In this document: positions 44,701 through 55,346 of the stretch, piece by piece | How positions within the stretch are numbered: the stretch's first letter is position 1 | Layout: the number at the start of each line of letters is the position of its first letter | Assembly (NCBI GenBank): GCA_016794145.1 | Contig: JAEUKP010000017.1 | Location: 62,001-126,000, forward strand | Length of the DNA stretch: 64,000 nt | Direction: 5' to 3' | Source: Alphaproteobacteria bacterium | GTDB lineage: Bacteria; Pseudomonadota; Alphaproteobacteria; Micavibrionales; Micavibrionaceae | The notes under the pieces: generated by a model | Told to the model about the DNA's origin: nothing | Databases searched by the model: none | Seen by the model: the letters and a program-made list of their open reading frames with translations, nothing else | Position numbers and translations under genes: made by a program

Positions 44701-45693
44701 TTATTGTACAACAACAATCCTGTCACCCGTGACCTGAGCGCGCAGAGATTGATTGCTTGACAAATTCATGACTCTAATAATTTCTCCTTCGGCACCGTTT
44801 TGCATCGCTTTGCCTTTCGCCGTCAGGTATAATCCCGACTGATTGAATTGGAGTACAACTTCATCCCCACGGGTAACAAGTTGGGGAGATTTGACATCAC
44901 GATCACGAATAGGAATACCGGCTTCAACCATTCGTACAGGGGTTTTTCCAATTAATTTATCTGCATCAACAATCGTATCATTGACCATATGGCGGGTTGG
45001 GATATCAATCCATTCGAGATCACTGGCACTGATAATATCATCGGTATTAAAACCTTTGGTAAGAACCGGAACTTGAATTGTTTTCTCGATTAATCCACTC
45101 ACACTTAATGTTTTAACAGGGTTCTGCGCGTTCGGGGCTGCAAGGACAGCTGTAAAGACATCACGGCCAGGAGTATAATTCATCTGAGAAACCTCAACTG
45201 TTGCCTGAACATTTCCAGGAAGACTAATTGTTGGAGCAACAGTGTTCAAGGTGACTTCAAACTTGTTTGATATACCGCGCGCCATCAGATCTTTCCGGAT
45301 AACCTCTAGAATATCGGATGTCGGAACAGTCTGAACGACGCTTCGTACGACGATTTGATCAGATGGGCCCATGGGTTTCCATTTGATGTCATACGTATTT
45401 GCAAGCCGTTCCAGTGATTTTGCGTTCAGAATAACCGTTTGGCCGGGCGCAGGGGCATTGCCGATGATCGCATCTTGTTTTGATGGAACATCATCAAACA
45501 GGTCAGACACCATCACAACGTCGCCACTGATAACAGTTTCAGATTTTAATGTTGCGGCATCAGCAGATCTAACATTGAGGAACATGTATAGAATTCCGTA
45601 AGTAATAGCCAAGACAATAGTCATTGTTCTGAATGTGATACGGCACATATAAAGAATACTTTGGCTTGTTTCTTGTTTTTCAAGTTTTGTCAT
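44701..45693 (-). CDS. flgA: Flagellar P-ring assembly chaperone
   Basis: The start is taken at ATG 45693, six bases after GGGG; ATG 45705 is an alternative without a ribosome site. About 330 residues: a long n-region, an export helix (MTIVLAITYGILYMFLNV) ending ADA, then the SAF domains (VPVLTKGFNTDDIISASDLEWIDIPTR; GIPIRDRDVKSPQLVTRGDEVVL) and the C-terminal LRAQVTGDRIVVVQ. It helps periplasmic FlgI polymerise into the P ring. It follows a small one-helix gene and precedes flgH, a common alphaproteobacterial order. Confidence 0.92.
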   Translation of the reverse strand: MTKLEKQETSQSILYMCRITFRTMTIVLAITYGILYMFLNVRSADAATLKSETVISGDVVMVSDLFDDVPSKQDAIIGNAPAPGQTVILNAKSLERLANTYDIKWKPMGPSDQIVVRSVVQTVPTSDILEVIRKDLMARGISNKFEVTLNTVAPTISLPGNVQATVEVSQMNYTPGRDVFTAVLAAPNAQNPVKTLSVSGLIEKTIQVPVLTKGFNTDDIISASDLEWIDIPTRHMVNDTIVDADKLIGKTPVRMVEAGIPIRDRDVKSPQLVTRGDEVVLQFNQSGLYLTAKGKAMQNGAEGEIIRVMNLSSNQSLRAQVTGDRIVVVQ

Positions 45694-45714
45694 GTGATGC
45701 CCCATTTTTAAGGT

Positions 45715-45897
45715 CTAATTATCAAGAATTTTGAGGATCTCGGCATTTTGTTCGTAGTCGGCAAAAGATTTTTCGACCGAGATTGATGCATTGCTTGAGA
45801 TTAAAAAAGTAATTCCAACAAAAACAACCAAAAGAACAATCGTTTTGATCGTTTGAAGTCCGATTTGATTGAGCGTATGTTGACTTGTTTTCATCAT
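45715..45897 (-). CDS. Small one-helix membrane protein inside flg operon
   Basis: 60 residues: a short polar start, one membrane helix (TIVLLVVFVGITFLISS) and a 22-residue charged C-terminus (EKSFADYEQNAEILKILDN). The ATG pair follows a strong AAGGAGAAA ribosome site, and the gene sits neatly between flgG (75 bases upstream) and flgA, so it is very likely real. I do not recognise the family. The overlapping 74-codon frame at 45722-45946 lacks these features. A membrane-tethered flagellar assembly or stator-linked role is possible from position only. Confidence 0.65.
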   Translation of the reverse strand: MMKTSQHTLNQIGLQTIKTIVLLVVFVGITFLISSNASISVEKSFADYEQNAEILKILDN

Positions 45898-45972
45898 TTT
45901 CTCCTTTTGTGGGCAGATGCTTTTTTCCTATCATTTCTCTATGCAAGGGCTATGCCAACCTTAAGATTATGA

Positions 45973-46758
45973 CTATCTCAACTGGTTAACAGCATCCATC
46001 ATTTCGTCTGATGTTTTGATAACGTTTGAATTCATCTCATAGGCTCTCTGTGCTGTAATCAACAAGGTAATTTCTTTCACAGAATCAACATTTGATTGCT
46101 CCAGCATTCCCTGACGGATTGTCCCTAGATTATCTGTTCCTGGATTGGCAGCAATCGCCTGACCTGAGGCTTCGGTTTCCAAGAACATTGTATCGCCGGT
46201 TGCTTCAAGGCCTGCAGGATTGACAAAATCGACAATTTCCAATTGCCCAATCTGTTGCATAGCGGTTTGCGCAGGCATTTTCGCAGAAATCAGACCTTCT
46301 GTATTCACTTCGATATAGAGAGCATCTGCAGGAACGGTGAATCCCGGCAATAAACGATACCCTTCAGATGTTACAATTTCACCATCTGCGTTGGTTTGAA
46401 ACGAACCTGCACGGGTGTAGGCTGTTTCCCCGTTTGGTAGCTCGATTTGGAAAAACCCGCGACCGTTAATCGCCAGATCATAATCACTGTCTGTTTGGGC
46501 CAAAACACCTTGTTCCTGGATACGATAGGTTGCTGCAGGCCGAACACCCAACCCAAGCGATAGTCCTGTTGGAACAATGGTTCCCGTTGATGAAGAGGTT
46601 GATCCAGGGCGGTCTATTTGCTGATACATAAGGTCTTTGAATTCCAGACGGGATCTTTTGTAGCCAGTCGTCGTCATATTTGCGATGTTGTTCGAAATAT
46701 TATCAACATTCATTTGCTGAGCCATCATCCCGGTTGATCCGATTGCAAGTGATCTCAT
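45973..46758 (-). CDS. flgG: Flagellar distal rod protein
   Basis: 261 residues, standard length. N-terminal rod signature NISNNIANMTTTGYKRSRLEFKDL, core DYDLAINGRGFFQIELPNGETAYTRAG, and C-terminal GMLEQSNVDSVKEITLLITAQRAYEMNSNVIKTSDEM. The intact N- and C-terminal helices form the rod coiled coil. It is exported by the flagellar type III system. The gene follows flgF by 32 bases. Confidence 0.97.
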   Translation of the reverse strand: MRSLAIGSTGMMAQQMNVDNISNNIANMTTTGYKRSRLEFKDLMYQQIDRPGSTSSSTGTIVPTGLSLGLGVRPAATYRIQEQGVLAQTDSDYDLAINGRGFFQIELPNGETAYTRAGSFQTNADGEIVTSEGYRLLPGFTVPADALYIEVNTEGLISAKMPAQTAMQQIGQLEIVDFVNPAGLEATGDTMFLETEASGQAIAANPGTDNLGTIRQGMLEQSNVDSVKEITLLITAQRAYEMNSNVIKTSDEMMDAVNQLR

Positions 46759-46790
46759 GATTTTTCTCTCCTTATAAAAGTGTGTATTCT

Positions 46791-47519
46791 TTAACCATTG
46801 ATTTTAGCCAGGGTTGTAATCGCAGACACCTGACGTTCTTGTTCGTTCTGAACCATGCGCATGGTTGATTGGTACGTTCTTAAGATCTCGATCATCCGTG
46901 TTGTTTCCTGAATGGCGTTGACATTCGACCCTTCGAGAGCACCTTGGATCATTTTTGTATCAATTGCAGGGCGTCCCGGTGTTTTGGCCGAGTAGAGACC
47001 ATTTCCTTCAGGCCTCAGATCTTGGAGGTTATCGAATTCAAAGATACCTATCCGTCCGACAGTGTTTCCGTCTGCCGTGACTTCCCCCTGATCGGTTACT
47101 TTGACTTCTTTTGTTCCGGACGGAATCGAGATTGCGTTTCCTCCAGGGCCGGACATCTTAAATCCACTAGAGGTTACAAGTTCATTATTCTGGTTAACCG
47201 TTAAATTTCCGGCGCGTGTGTATTGCATTTCGCCACTGGGGGAGCTTACGGCCATAAATCCAGGCCCGCTTAAGGCAAGGTCATAAGGGTTTCCGGTCAG
47301 TTGGATTGTTCCGGGTGATGTCGTGTCGTATTGCCCCATATCATAGACCATAGACAAGTTATCTTTATCGTATCTTTCACGAGAGATGAATTCCTGGAAC
47401 ATTGGGTTCTGGGCGCGATAACCGGCTGTGTTGACGTTTGCCACATTGTTTGCAACCATTGTCATGGCATTGCTGAGAACAATTTGTCTGGACAACCCTA
47501 CATATAAGCTACTCTCCAT
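46791..47519 (-). CDS. flgF: Flagellar proximal rod protein
   Basis: The start is set at ATG 47519 (MESSLYVGLSRQIVLSNAMT), seven bases after AGGGAA; the frame extends to 47606 but adds a polar leader not seen in FlgF. 242 residues with the rod signature NNVANVNTAGYRAQ, the core NPYDLALSGPGFMAVSSPSGEMQYTRAG and the C-terminal GALEGSNVNAIQETTRMIEI. It heads the leftward flagellar operon, back to back with fliL. Confidence 0.95.
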   Translation of the reverse strand: MESSLYVGLSRQIVLSNAMTMVANNVANVNTAGYRAQNPMFQEFISRERYDKDNLSMVYDMGQYDTTSPGTIQLTGNPYDLALSGPGFMAVSSPSGEMQYTRAGNLTVNQNNELVTSSGFKMSGPGGNAISIPSGTKEVKVTDQGEVTADGNTVGRIGIFEFDNLQDLRPEGNGLYSAKTPGRPAIDTKMIQGALEGSNVNAIQETTRMIEILRTYQSTMRMVQNEQERQVSAITTLAKING

Positions 47520-47824
47520 GATATTCCCTTTTTCCCTATGATCGGTTTTATTGTTGATAGAAGCTATTGCAGAGACTGTGCCAGTTTGAAAATTATTATT
47601 TTTCAATATGTTATGATGTATTTAAGAGACCATCAGCGACTTGCTGTCGGCAAAATTAGGGGGGGATCACGTCGCCCAAAAACAAGGCGGCAAAAAATGC
47701 CTTATGCTGAAAAGACATGGATCAAGACAAGGATTATCCTTTCACGAAAGCTCTGAGTTCGTTAGAATGATTTTTAATCAATATTGATTCACCTCTCTCA
47801 ATTTTCAACGTTCATGGATAAAAA
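47520..47824. promoter_or_regulatory. Divergent flagellar promoter region with a 14-bp palindrome
   Basis: The region lies between the flgF and fliL starts. The perfect palindrome AATCAATATTGATT (47776-47789) lies 35 bases before fliL and includes TTAATCAATATTGAT, one step from a CtrA-like TTAA-N7-TTAA arrangement. No clear sigma-54 -24/-12 pair was found on either strand. The short frames across the region lack ribosome sites. Confidence 0.35.
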
Positions 47825-48448
47825 ATGTCGGATACACCAGAAAAAGAAACTCCAGATGAAAATTTGCCCGCTTTAGATGCGGCAGAGCCAGAAAGTGGTA
47901 AGAAGAAAAAATTGATGTTAATTCTGATTCCCCTCATCTTGTTGATTGGCGGGGGAGCCGGATTGTATTTTACAGGGATGCTAGATGGTCTTCTGGGTAA
48001 GACCCCACCCGCCGCTGAGAAAGAGGGTGAGTCATCTAAGGAATCCAAAGAATCCAAAGAGGGGGGGCATGGCGAGAAAAAAGCCGAAGAGGAGTCTGCC
48101 GCTGCTGAGGGCGGAGGTGGAGAACATGGTGAAAGCGGAAAAGCAGGGCCAGCTTTTCTGAAGGTTCCCGATTTGATTGTCAATTTAACAAGCGAGGGGC
48201 AGCCCAGGTATTTGCGATTGTCGGTACAGTTGGAATTGGGGAGTGAAGCAGATTTAAAAGCTGTTGAGGCTGTTCTCCCCCGGGTTATCGATCAATTCCA
48301 GACCTATTTAAGGGAATTAAGGATCCAGGATCTGCGCGGGTCAAAAGGGATGTATCGATTGCAGATGGAGCTTTTGTCACGGGTGAATGCGGCCGCCGCC
48401 CCGACAGAAGTGAAGGATGTGCTTTTTCAGGAAATTCTGATACAATAG
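47825..48448 (+). CDS. fliL: Flagellar basal body-associated protein FliL
   Basis: 207 residues. Cytoplasmic start, one membrane helix (LMLILIPLILLIGGGAGLYF), an acidic/Lys/Gly low-complexity linker with SKESKESKE repeats (about 63-105), then the periplasmic SPFH-like FliL domain (FLKVPDLIVNLTSEGQPRYL...LELGSEADLKAVEAVLPRVID...LRELRIQDLRGSKGMYRL). FliL surrounds the stator and supports torque. First gene of the rightward fliL-fliM-DUF6468-motE-cheY-cheZ run. Confidence 0.93.
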   Translation: MSDTPEKETPDENLPALDAAEPESGKKKKLMLILIPLILLIGGGAGLYFTGMLDGLLGKTPPAAEKEGESSKESKESKEGGHGEKKAEEESAAAEGGGGEHGESGKAGPAFLKVPDLIVNLTSEGQPRYLRLSVQLELGSEADLKAVEAVLPRVIDQFQTYLRELRIQDLRGSKGMYRLQMELLSRVNAAAAPTEVKDVLFQEILIQ

Positions 48449-48558
48449 CCATAAAAACGAGAGAATGATCCTGAGGGGATTCGATCTTGGCCTGTTTCTT
48501 GTAAGGCAGGATATATATAGAAGGATTAAGAGTTTACAGAACTTGAAAGGATTGTCTG

Positions 48559-49674
48559 ATGGCTGATACGCCAAATCAGGAATTAGAACAGATGAGCGAG
48601 GAAGAGCGCCGCATGATGTCTGAATGGGAAGCCATGTCAGGTGATGGGGCTGCTGATCAACCTGATCTTGATGCGATGCCAGGCATTGACGCCGATGATA
48701 TGGGGGGCGGGGGTAGTACCCGCATTTTAAACCAGTCGGAAATTGATTCCCTGTTGGGGTTCGATGATGATGCCGGACAAGGCGAAACATCCGGCGTTAT
48801 GGCACTGGTGAATGCGGCGCTGGTCAATTATGAACGATTGCCGATGCTGGACATTGTTTTTGATCGTTTGGTCAGGTTGATGTCCACGTCTCTGCGTAAC
48901 TTAACGTCTGATAATGTTGAAGTCTCTCTTGATCAAATTTCCACTGTTCGGTTTGGGGATTATCTCAATTCTATCCCCCTTCCTGCGATGTTAACCGTAT
49001 TTAAGGCAGAGGAATGGGATAATAATGGATTGGTTGTTGTTGACAGCGCGTTGATTTATTCGATTGTCGATGTTTTATTGGGAGGTCGCAAGGGAACCCC
49101 CTCTATTCGTGTTGAGGGGCGCCCCTATACAACCATTGAAACAAAATTGGTTGAACGAATGTTGAATGTCACATTAAACGATATGTCGACGGCTTTTGAC
49201 CCATTGTCGCCTGTCAGCTTTAAATTAGAAAACATGGAAACAAATCCCCGTTTTGCGGCCATCACACAGGCTGGTAATGCTTGCGTTCTGGTTCGGATGC
49301 GGATTGATATGGGCGATCGTGGTGGGCGTGTGGAGATTCTGATTCCTTATGCAACATTGGAACCTGTCCGTGAATTACTGCTCCAGATGTTTATGGGGGA
49401 AAAATTCGGACGCGATTCCATCTGGGAAACGCACTTGACGAAAGAACTTTATGATACCGATGTCCATATTCAGGCAGTGATGGGGGAAAAAACAGTTATG
49501 CTGCGTGATATGTTGAATTGGAAAAAGGGAACGGTTGTGATGTTTAATACAAAACCGACAGATGAAATTGAAATGCGATGTGGTGACTTTCCTATGTTTT
49601 TGGGACCGATGGGACAGAAGGAAGGAAGGATAGCGGTTCGTATCGAGAAATATATTCCTCCTGAATCAGAATAA
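48559..49674 (+). CDS. fliM: Flagellar motor switch protein
   Basis: 371 residues. N-terminal acidic region, then LNQSEIDSLLGFDDD. In most bacteria the CheY-binding LSQxEIDxLL lies at the extreme N-terminus; here about 58 residues precede it, which is unusual. The middle CheC-like domain (NSIPLPAMLTVFKAEEWDNNG...LVVVDSALIYSIVDVLLGG) and C-terminal SpoA domain (KKGTVVMFNTKPTDEIEMRCGDFPMFLGPMG) are intact. It forms the C-ring and binds phosphorylated CheY. GAAAGGA lies upstream of the ATG. Confidence 0.95.
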   Translation: MADTPNQELEQMSEEERRMMSEWEAMSGDGAADQPDLDAMPGIDADDMGGGGSTRILNQSEIDSLLGFDDDAGQGETSGVMALVNAALVNYERLPMLDIVFDRLVRLMSTSLRNLTSDNVEVSLDQISTVRFGDYLNSIPLPAMLTVFKAEEWDNNGLVVVDSALIYSIVDVLLGGRKGTPSIRVEGRPYTTIETKLVERMLNVTLNDMSTAFDPLSPVSFKLENMETNPRFAAITQAGNACVLVRMRIDMGDRGGRVEILIPYATLEPVRELLLQMFMGEKFGRDSIWETHLTKELYDTDVHIQAVMGEKTVMLRDMLNWKKGTVVMFNTKPTDEIEMRCGDFPMFLGPMGQKEGRIAVRIEKYIPPESE

Positions 49675-49713
49675 TAAATGGCATTAGAATTATTGGAATC
49701 ATAGAGTAAAGCG

Positions 49714-50352
49714 ATGGATCAACTTCTTCCCTTATTATCTTTTACATTTGATGTTTTGATTACAGGTTTGCTTGCAGCGACTATTTTCTTTGCTGTTAAA
49801 TTATCACGTCATTTAGATAGTTTTCGTTCCAACCGTACGAATATGGAGAATTTGATTCGCGAACTATCAACCCAGATTACCCGTGCACAGGAAGGCATTT
49901 CTGGCCTTGATGAACTGTCGTCTAATCGCGGGGATGAATTGCGGCGCTCAATCGCAAAAGCCCAAGCTTTATCTGATGAATTACAGCTTATGACGGAGTC
50001 CGGTAATTCATTGGCGGAGAGATTGGAAAATATGGCGGTTAGAAATAGGGCGATTATTGATGAAATGGATGATAAGGCTTTGGGACTTGTTTATCCCGGA
50101 ATAAAACCATCGGCTCCGACAATACCGGCTGCGCCACTTACAGCGACAAAACCTGGAAAATATGAGGAAACTCTCACACGTGCTAAAGCAGAAAAGCCTG
50201 TAGATTCATTTTTTTCTATTCGTGATCCTGATTTTGAATCTGATGAAGAGAGCGATGATACGAATGAATCTGGATCAGATCCATTTACATCACAGGCCGA
50301 ACGTGATTTGGCTGAAGCCTTAAAACGTCGGAAACCTCAGGGGAAAAAATAG
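49714..50352 (+). CDS. DUF6468 flagellar-cluster protein
   Basis: 212 residues. One N-terminal membrane helix (FTFDVLITGLLAATIFFAV) is followed by a helical coiled-coil region to about residue 125 (NMENLIRELSTQITRAQEGI, LSSNRGDELRRSIAKAQALS), then a disordered acidic tail ending KRRKPQGKK. This layout and its place between fliM and motE match the alphaproteobacterial DUF6468 family, of unknown function but tied to motility. It is separated from motE by three bases, so the two are coupled. Confidence 0.82.
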   Translation: MDQLLPLLSFTFDVLITGLLAATIFFAVKLSRHLDSFRSNRTNMENLIRELSTQITRAQEGISGLDELSSNRGDELRRSIAKAQALSDELQLMTESGNSLAERLENMAVRNRAIIDEMDDKALGLVYPGIKPSAPTIPAAPLTATKPGKYEETLTRAKAEKPVDSFFSIRDPDFESDEESDDTNESGSDPFTSQAERDLAEALKRRKPQGKK

Positions 50353-50355
50353 ATC

Positions 50356-51111
50356 ATGAAAATGGATGTTAAATCATTTATTCGCAAACTAAGAATTCTT
50401 CCTATTCTGATTGTTGTGGCGTCGTTTGGTTTTGTTGTGCGTCTTGGTGACACCTACATGAATTTTAGATCTATATCTGGATCTGCTTATGCTGAGGAAA
50501 GTATAAAATCAAAAGACGAAAAAAAGCCAGAGGTAGAAGCAGAGGTAGAAACAGAAGCGAATAAAAGCACGCCTGCTGTTGAAGAAAAGCGAGAGCCCTC
50601 GCAAGATGAATTGAAATCAGGTGATTCAAAAATAGAAGAAAAATCAGCAAACGAAGAGCCAAAGAAGTGGGAGGATGCATCCGATACAGATTCCGCAGAT
50701 TCCAGCTTAAAGAATGAGGTGTTCCAAGATCTGATCAAACGTCGGGAGGAGCTTGACCAACGTGATAAAAAATTAAGTGAGCGTGAGGCTTTATTAGAGG
50801 CTGCGCAGAAAGAGCTTGATAAAAAAGTTTCTGAAATGGAGGCTGTGCGGGATGAATTGAAAGATCTCTTGAAACAGCAAACTGCGGAGGAAGCAACCCG
50901 TATCCAAAGTCTTGTTAAAATCTATTCAGGGATGAAGCCCAAAGATGCGGCCCGCATTTTTAATACTCTGGACACCGATATTCTGATGGATGTGATCAGC
51001 AGTATGCCAGAGGCAAAAGCAGGGCCCATTATAGCTTTGATGGATGCGGATCGTGCAAAGGCATTGACAACTCTTTTGGCGGAGCAGAAGAAGCTTCCTG
51101 AAATGCCATAA
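50356..51111 (+). CDS. motE: MotE-family periplasmic motility protein
   Basis: 251 residues. A signal-anchor (LPILIVVASFGFVVRLGDTYM) is followed by a long Lys/Glu-rich low-complexity region (about 50-120), a coiled coil (REELDQRDKKLSEREALLEAAQKELDK) and the MgtE-N-like domain (VKIYSGMKPKDAARIFNTLDTDILMDVISSMPEAKAGPIIALMD). In Rhizobia, MotE is a periplasmic chaperone for MotC/stator function. The neighbourhood agrees. Confidence 0.88.
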   Translation: MKMDVKSFIRKLRILPILIVVASFGFVVRLGDTYMNFRSISGSAYAEESIKSKDEKKPEVEAEVETEANKSTPAVEEKREPSQDELKSGDSKIEEKSANEEPKKWEDASDTDSADSSLKNEVFQDLIKRREELDQRDKKLSEREALLEAAQKELDKKVSEMEAVRDELKDLLKQQTAEEATRIQSLVKIYSGMKPKDAARIFNTLDTDILMDVISSMPEAKAGPIIALMDADRAKALTTLLAEQKKLPEMP

Positions 51112-51233
51112 TAATCAATGAGTCTATTCCTTTATTGCGTAGTAATTTGTTAATATTTTCATGGCAGGATGAAAACAGCGCGGCGATTTTAAACCGCATG
51201 TCTATGCCCTCACTATGTCTTAAGGAGAAACCT

Positions 51234-51620
51234 ATGAGCGTTGATAAAAATATGAATGTGTTAATCGTTGATGACTATAAAACGATGTTGCGCATTATTG
51301 GAAATCTGTTGAAACAGCTTGGGTTTGCAAACGTTGATGAAGCAACAGACGGGTCTATGGCGTTACAAAAATTCAAAGAAAAGACCTATGGTCTTGTGAT
51401 CTCTGACTGGAATATGGAACCGATGTCGGGGCTTGATCTTTTAAAGGCTGTTCGAACACTTCCGACGAATGGAAATGTTCCATTTATTATGGTGACGGCA
51501 GAAAGCAAGACCGAAAACGTCATTGCTGCAAAACAGGCAGGGGTCAGTAACTATATTGTAAAACCATTTAACGCTGAAACATTAAAGGCAAAAATGTCAT
51601 CTGTTCTGGGTGATTTCTAG
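51234..51620 (+). CDS. cheY: Chemotaxis response regulator CheY
   Basis: The start is set at ATG 51234 (MSVDKNMNVLIVDDYKTMLR), six bases after AAGGAG; upstream in-frame Mets have no ribosome site. 128 residues, a lone receiver domain with acid pair D13-D14, phospho-acceptor D58 in VISDWNMEPMSGLDLL, Thr in FIMVTAES, the Lys in IVKPFNAETL and an aromatic switch Tyr in SNYIVKPF. It binds FliM when phosphorylated. cheZ follows 51 bases later, so it is the probable target of that phosphatase. Confidence 0.94.
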   Translation: MSVDKNMNVLIVDDYKTMLRIIGNLLKQLGFANVDEATDGSMALQKFKEKTYGLVISDWNMEPMSGLDLLKAVRTLPTNGNVPFIMVTAESKTENVIAAKQAGVSNYIVKPFNAETLKAKMSSVLGDF

Positions 51621-51671
51621 GTCGTTTTATTTTCTGATATTTTTCATACATGCTTCTGGGAGGAAATTGTC

Positions 51672-52265
51672 ATGGATTCTTTAAAGGCCGATATTGGTCG
51701 CGATAAGGTTGTAAAAATTATCAATTCTGTGATTGAAAAAGTTGAAGCAGCCGAGGATGTTTCAAGAGAAAATATTTATCTTGAATTAAAGGCTCTCCAT
51801 GATCTGATAGAAGTTACGCGCAAAGAAATCAGTGCGTCTCGTGCCAGTGATATTTCTGGAACACATATTCCTGATGCAACGGATGAATTGGATGCTGTGG
51901 TTGAGGCAACCGAGGTGGCAACAGGAACAATTATGGATTCTTGCGAGGCTTTGACAGCCTATGCTGATCAATTGGACTCATCACATAAGGACTATGTGTT
52001 AAGTCAAGTAACCAAGATCCTTGAGGCCTGTTCTTTCCAAGACATTACAGGTCAACGCATTACGAAAGTCGTTCGTAGCATTAAACAAATTGATGAAAAA
52101 ATCAGTGCCTTGATGAATGTTCTGGAGGATAAAATCCCCGGGCTTCCGAATAGTCCGTTCGTTGACGCGCGGGAAGGGGACGCAAAATTGCTCAATGGTC
52201 CTCAAATGGCAGATAAAGCAATCACACAATCTGATATTGATAAATTATTAGAGGATCTTTTCTAA
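51672..52265 (+). CDS. cheZ: Protein phosphatase CheZ
   Basis: 197 residues, almost all helix. The catalytic helix contains VTKILEACSFQDITGQRITKVV, with the Gln and acidic residue used to dephosphorylate CheY (E. coli Gln147 region). The C-terminal SQSDIDKLLEDLF is the CheY-binding tail, linked by a flexible Pro/Gly stretch. It ends CheY-P signalling at the motor. CheZ is less widespread in Alphaproteobacteria than in gammaproteobacteria, and its coupling to the cheY gene here is clear. Confidence 0.93.
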   Translation: MDSLKADIGRDKVVKIINSVIEKVEAAEDVSRENIYLELKALHDLIEVTRKEISASRASDISGTHIPDATDELDAVVEATEVATGTIMDSCEALTAYADQLDSSHKDYVLSQVTKILEACSFQDITGQRITKVVRSIKQIDEKISALMNVLEDKIPGLPNSPFVDAREGDAKLLNGPQMADKAITQSDIDKLLEDLF

Positions 52266-52414
52266 ATCTCCATCCTTCTCTGCCTATTAACACTAACACA
52301 CTGAAAAATAAAGATTTTTTATCCCATAAAAACGGGTAAAATCTGGCTTTTCCTCTGGTCTTTTCAGGGCATTCTGCTATAACGGTTCATTCATCAAAAA
52401 TTGGAACGTTTTAG

Positions 52415-54880
<2,466 letters not shown>

Positions 54881-55321
54881 AGGCCCTTTGTCATTCCCGC
54901 GAAGGCGGGAATCCAGAGAAGTAAGTTTTTAACCACGAAGTTCACGAAGTAAGGGAAGAAACACGAAGAAGAAAATAAAAAATAACTTCGCGTAACTTTT
55001 TCTAAAACTTCGCGCACTTCGCGGTAAAAAGAAAAGTAAGAATTTAACCACAGAGAGCACAGAGTTACAAAAAAACGTTCATTCCCCGAATTTGTGAAAC
55101 AAATTCTAGGGGGAGTCCAGAAAGATAAGGTTCAACACGGAGTAACGGAGTCGCTGAGAAGAATTGAATATGAACTCCGATCCTCCGCTTCTCCGTGTAA
55201 AAGACCCCCCGCACAAGGTCAGAATATGATATGTTTAAACCAAGAATGCGGAATGATTGTATCTGGACTATTTCTTAAAAACGACAAACCATTTTTACTC
55301 ATGACGAAGAAGTTATAAACT
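54881..55321. repeat. Gene-free repeat island after gyrB
   Basis: Five palindromic or repeat elements are packed here. 54893-54912: ATTCCCGC-gaag-GCGGGAAT, a REP-like hairpin that may also terminate gyrB. 54931-55025: AACCACGAAGTTCACGAAG with its inverted AACTTCGCG/CACTTCGCGG copies. 55044-55065: AACCACAGAGAGCACAGAG. 55083-55114: a CCCCGAATTTGT/ACAAATTC hairpin. 55135-55197: CACGGAGTAACGGAG with the inverse CTTCTCCGTG. The CACGAAG and CACAGAG types repeat at 12.3-12.6 kb. The 74-codon frame here is explained by the repeats. Confidence 0.7.
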
Positions 55322-55346
55322 ATGACATCACAATTATCCGATATTT
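55322..55346 (+). repeat. Partial copy of the argS 5' end
   Basis: These 25 bases match the argS start at 55964-55997 except for nine bases present only there (55972-55980): ATGACATC is common to both, followed in each by ACAATTATCCGATATTT. The two copies are 642 bases apart. This looks like the scar of an insertion or unequal recombination that put the Cys-rich gene in front of argS. Confidence 0.8.

Noticed and set aside
47538..47756. 72-codon frame between flgF and fliL
   Set aside because: It has no ribosome site, runs through the shared promoter region and has no recognisable domain.
55094..55318. 74-codon frame before the Cys-rich gene
   Set aside because: It covers the CACGGAG repeat and has low-complexity composition expected from repeats.
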